A DNA stretch of 64,000 nt from Phoronis australis (lineage: Eukaryota > Phoronida > Phoronidae): NCBI GenBank assembly GCA_002633005.1, contig NMRA01000024.1:451803-515802 (forward strand). Reading direction: 5' to 3'. The notes beneath the pieces were generated by a model. The model did not search any database. It was not told where the DNA came from and saw only the letters and a list, made by a program, of their open reading frames with translations. The stretch's first letter is position 1; every line of letters begins with the position of its first letter. The position numbers and the translations under genes were made by a program. Of the stretch, positions 62,601 through 64,000 are shown piece by piece.

Positions 62601-64000
62601 CCTTTCTGGGTGGTACCATTACAGAGAAATTCGAAACAAAACGTGACTTTTTGGGCAGTAGGGATTTTGTTTAACTTTCAACTTTCTTTTTTCTTGGTGT
62701 TGTTTAGACTAATGTCCCAACAAAGTTAGACTGATCATGACGTTCTTGGGTACATAGCAGCAATACCAAGGGAAACAAGATCCTATAAATGTCGATCACA
62801 TAACATTGTTTTGTTAAACTTCAGACGCAAAGAAATGACATTAAGTCTGCCAGTGACTTGGTACAAACAAAAGCCTAAGGTGCCTGATTTAACACTTTGA
62901 TAATAAAATTGTTTTTGAAATGCAAAATATTTAGATAGAAGGCTGTCAGATTCTAGAATTTGGTTCATTTGTTATAAATTCAAAACAGGTAAGAATAAAT
63001 TCTTGGCATGGTGAAAAGAGCAGAGCTTGATCAGGCTCCTGCAGAATTACCCCCAGTTCTCTCACTTCTTCATCCATTACCACTCAACACTGATGGCTCT
63101 GGTTGTGCAAATGACATGATCATGCTGAAGGATTTATGCCTCTGTTCTGTCAGAAGTATATCCCATTACTTCAAGTTTATACAAACAGTTTGCTTTGTGG
63201 TTCTACAAGGACTGCCTGATTTATTTTGATCTTCTGGAGTTTTCCAAAGGGAAGACACTAGGTCCCACACAAGCTAACTATCCTTGACAGTTTTTCAGTC
63301 AAAGGTGTTTGAACAAATTTGCACTGTTCTAACTTCACTGTTGTAAAAAACGTACATCCATTATAAAAGAATCCTCTGTTCTATTCACGTGTCTTTTTCA
63401 AAACTTTGAAGTCTCAAGGTATACAAATCTGCCGTCAAATACAGCCACCTGAAAATTCACGATGGACAATTCTCTTTTTAAATGTAATTCATGCGTTCCC
63501 TTTGATCCCATATGCAAATGAGTTCTATTCACTGTCCCAGTCAATAATGTAGCTTTCCTATTAGGTGAACTTTGATTTATCAAAGTTTTGCTGAAACATG
63601 CGTCTATGGAGAGCACGTTGGTTACACTATAATAACAAAGAACACGCTTTGCGAGTCTCGCGTGATCGTATATCATTGCCGAAGCCTCTACCGATAACTT
63701 CGAAGAAGACTCTGTTTGACTGTTCCCACTAAACCAAAGTTTCAGTGAGTACCGAAGTTTCAGTGATTATTGAAGCGTCACTTTCAAATCCTACTATTTC
63801 AAGCGAATTCGCTTGCCGATTAACTACCGAAGTTAACCTTTCTCACTTACCGAATCTTTGATAAAAGTGGGAATGCTTCATTAGACACACAGCAAATTCA
63901 CGTAATTTACAGTGGGTTTATGGCACCACCATGACAAGACTGTCAAAAATACAAAATTGACAGTAAATTATCTTCAAGCAAACAGACATGAATCCGTCTA

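Larger units (their letters stand above)
44073..64000 (+). other. Probable first intron of the signal-peptide gene, no second exon found
   Basis: Almost 20 kb of AT-rich DNA follows the donor at 44073. I looked for immunoglobulin-domain, thrombospondin, ZU5 or death-domain coding between AG and GT signals on the plus strand and found none. Identified content: family B, C and A repeats (45985-46350, 46845-47010, 52625-52870), simple repeats at 44149, 48089, 51968 and 54817, the inverted-repeat element at 57.5-57.9 kb, a SINE at 59.2 kb, a palindrome at 59635 and an unexplained minus-strand open frame near 61 kb. Confidence 0.45.

Noticed and set aside
1-64000. Search for CRISPR arrays, prokaryotic operons, phage or viral genes
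   Set aside because: There are no spaced direct repeats of CRISPR type, no bacterial gene organisation and no viral coding. All convincing genes are spliced animal genes.

Overview
The window comes from an animal nuclear genome. Genes are split by GT-AG introns, exons are short, and intergenic and intronic DNA is AT-rich with microsatellites and old interspersed repeats. The genes are a classical penta-EF-hand calpain, a mitochondrial mTERF protein and the sperm/ciliary PG-repeat protein STPG2. Together with what looks like an allelic duplication left in the assembly, they suggest a highly polymorphic marine invertebrate. A deuterostome (ambulacrarian or lancelet) is my best guess, but the window alone does not prove the phylum. 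I see nothing bacterial, no CRISPR array and no viral gene.

Layout. (1) 1-8.2 kb, plus strand: the 3' half of a calpain gene, 12 exons from the end of the protease core through the C2-like domain to the complete penta-EF-hand domain. Its 5' part lies outside the window. (2) 8.5-9.7 kb, minus strand: an mTERF-family gene with an uninterrupted coding exon, tail-to-tail with the calpain. (3) 11.2-26.4 kb, plus strand: a complete STPG2-like gene, one probable 5' UTR exon plus 10 coding exons that I could join in frame to 586 codons. It is head-to-head with the mTERF gene. (4) 26.4-43.7 kb: an intergenic region with no convincing gene. It holds a near-identical 0.7-kb tandem duplication with a single N at the junction, tRNA-like SINE material, copies of an unnamed repeat, and AT-rich stretches that could be regulatory. 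(5) 43.74-44.07 kb, plus strand: a CpG-rich probable promoter and a first coding exon encoding a signal peptide, with an in-frame upstream stop and a phase-1 donor. (6) 44.07-64 kb: probably the long first intron of that gene; I found no second exon.

The signal-peptide exon lies downstream of STPG2 on the same strand. In vertebrates UNC5C lies downstream of STPG2 in the same orientation, so the best inference is that this is exon 1 of a netrin receptor UNC5 gene and that the STPG2-UNC5 linkage is ancient. This rests on position and exon type, not on diagnostic protein sequence.

I found no previously undescribed multi-gene system. The less ordinary content is non-coding: three interspersed repeat families (each with copies visible by eye within the window), a fold-back element inside an STPG2 intron flanked by short direct repeats, a terminal-inverted-repeat-like element at 57.5-57.9 kb, and the N-marked duplication.
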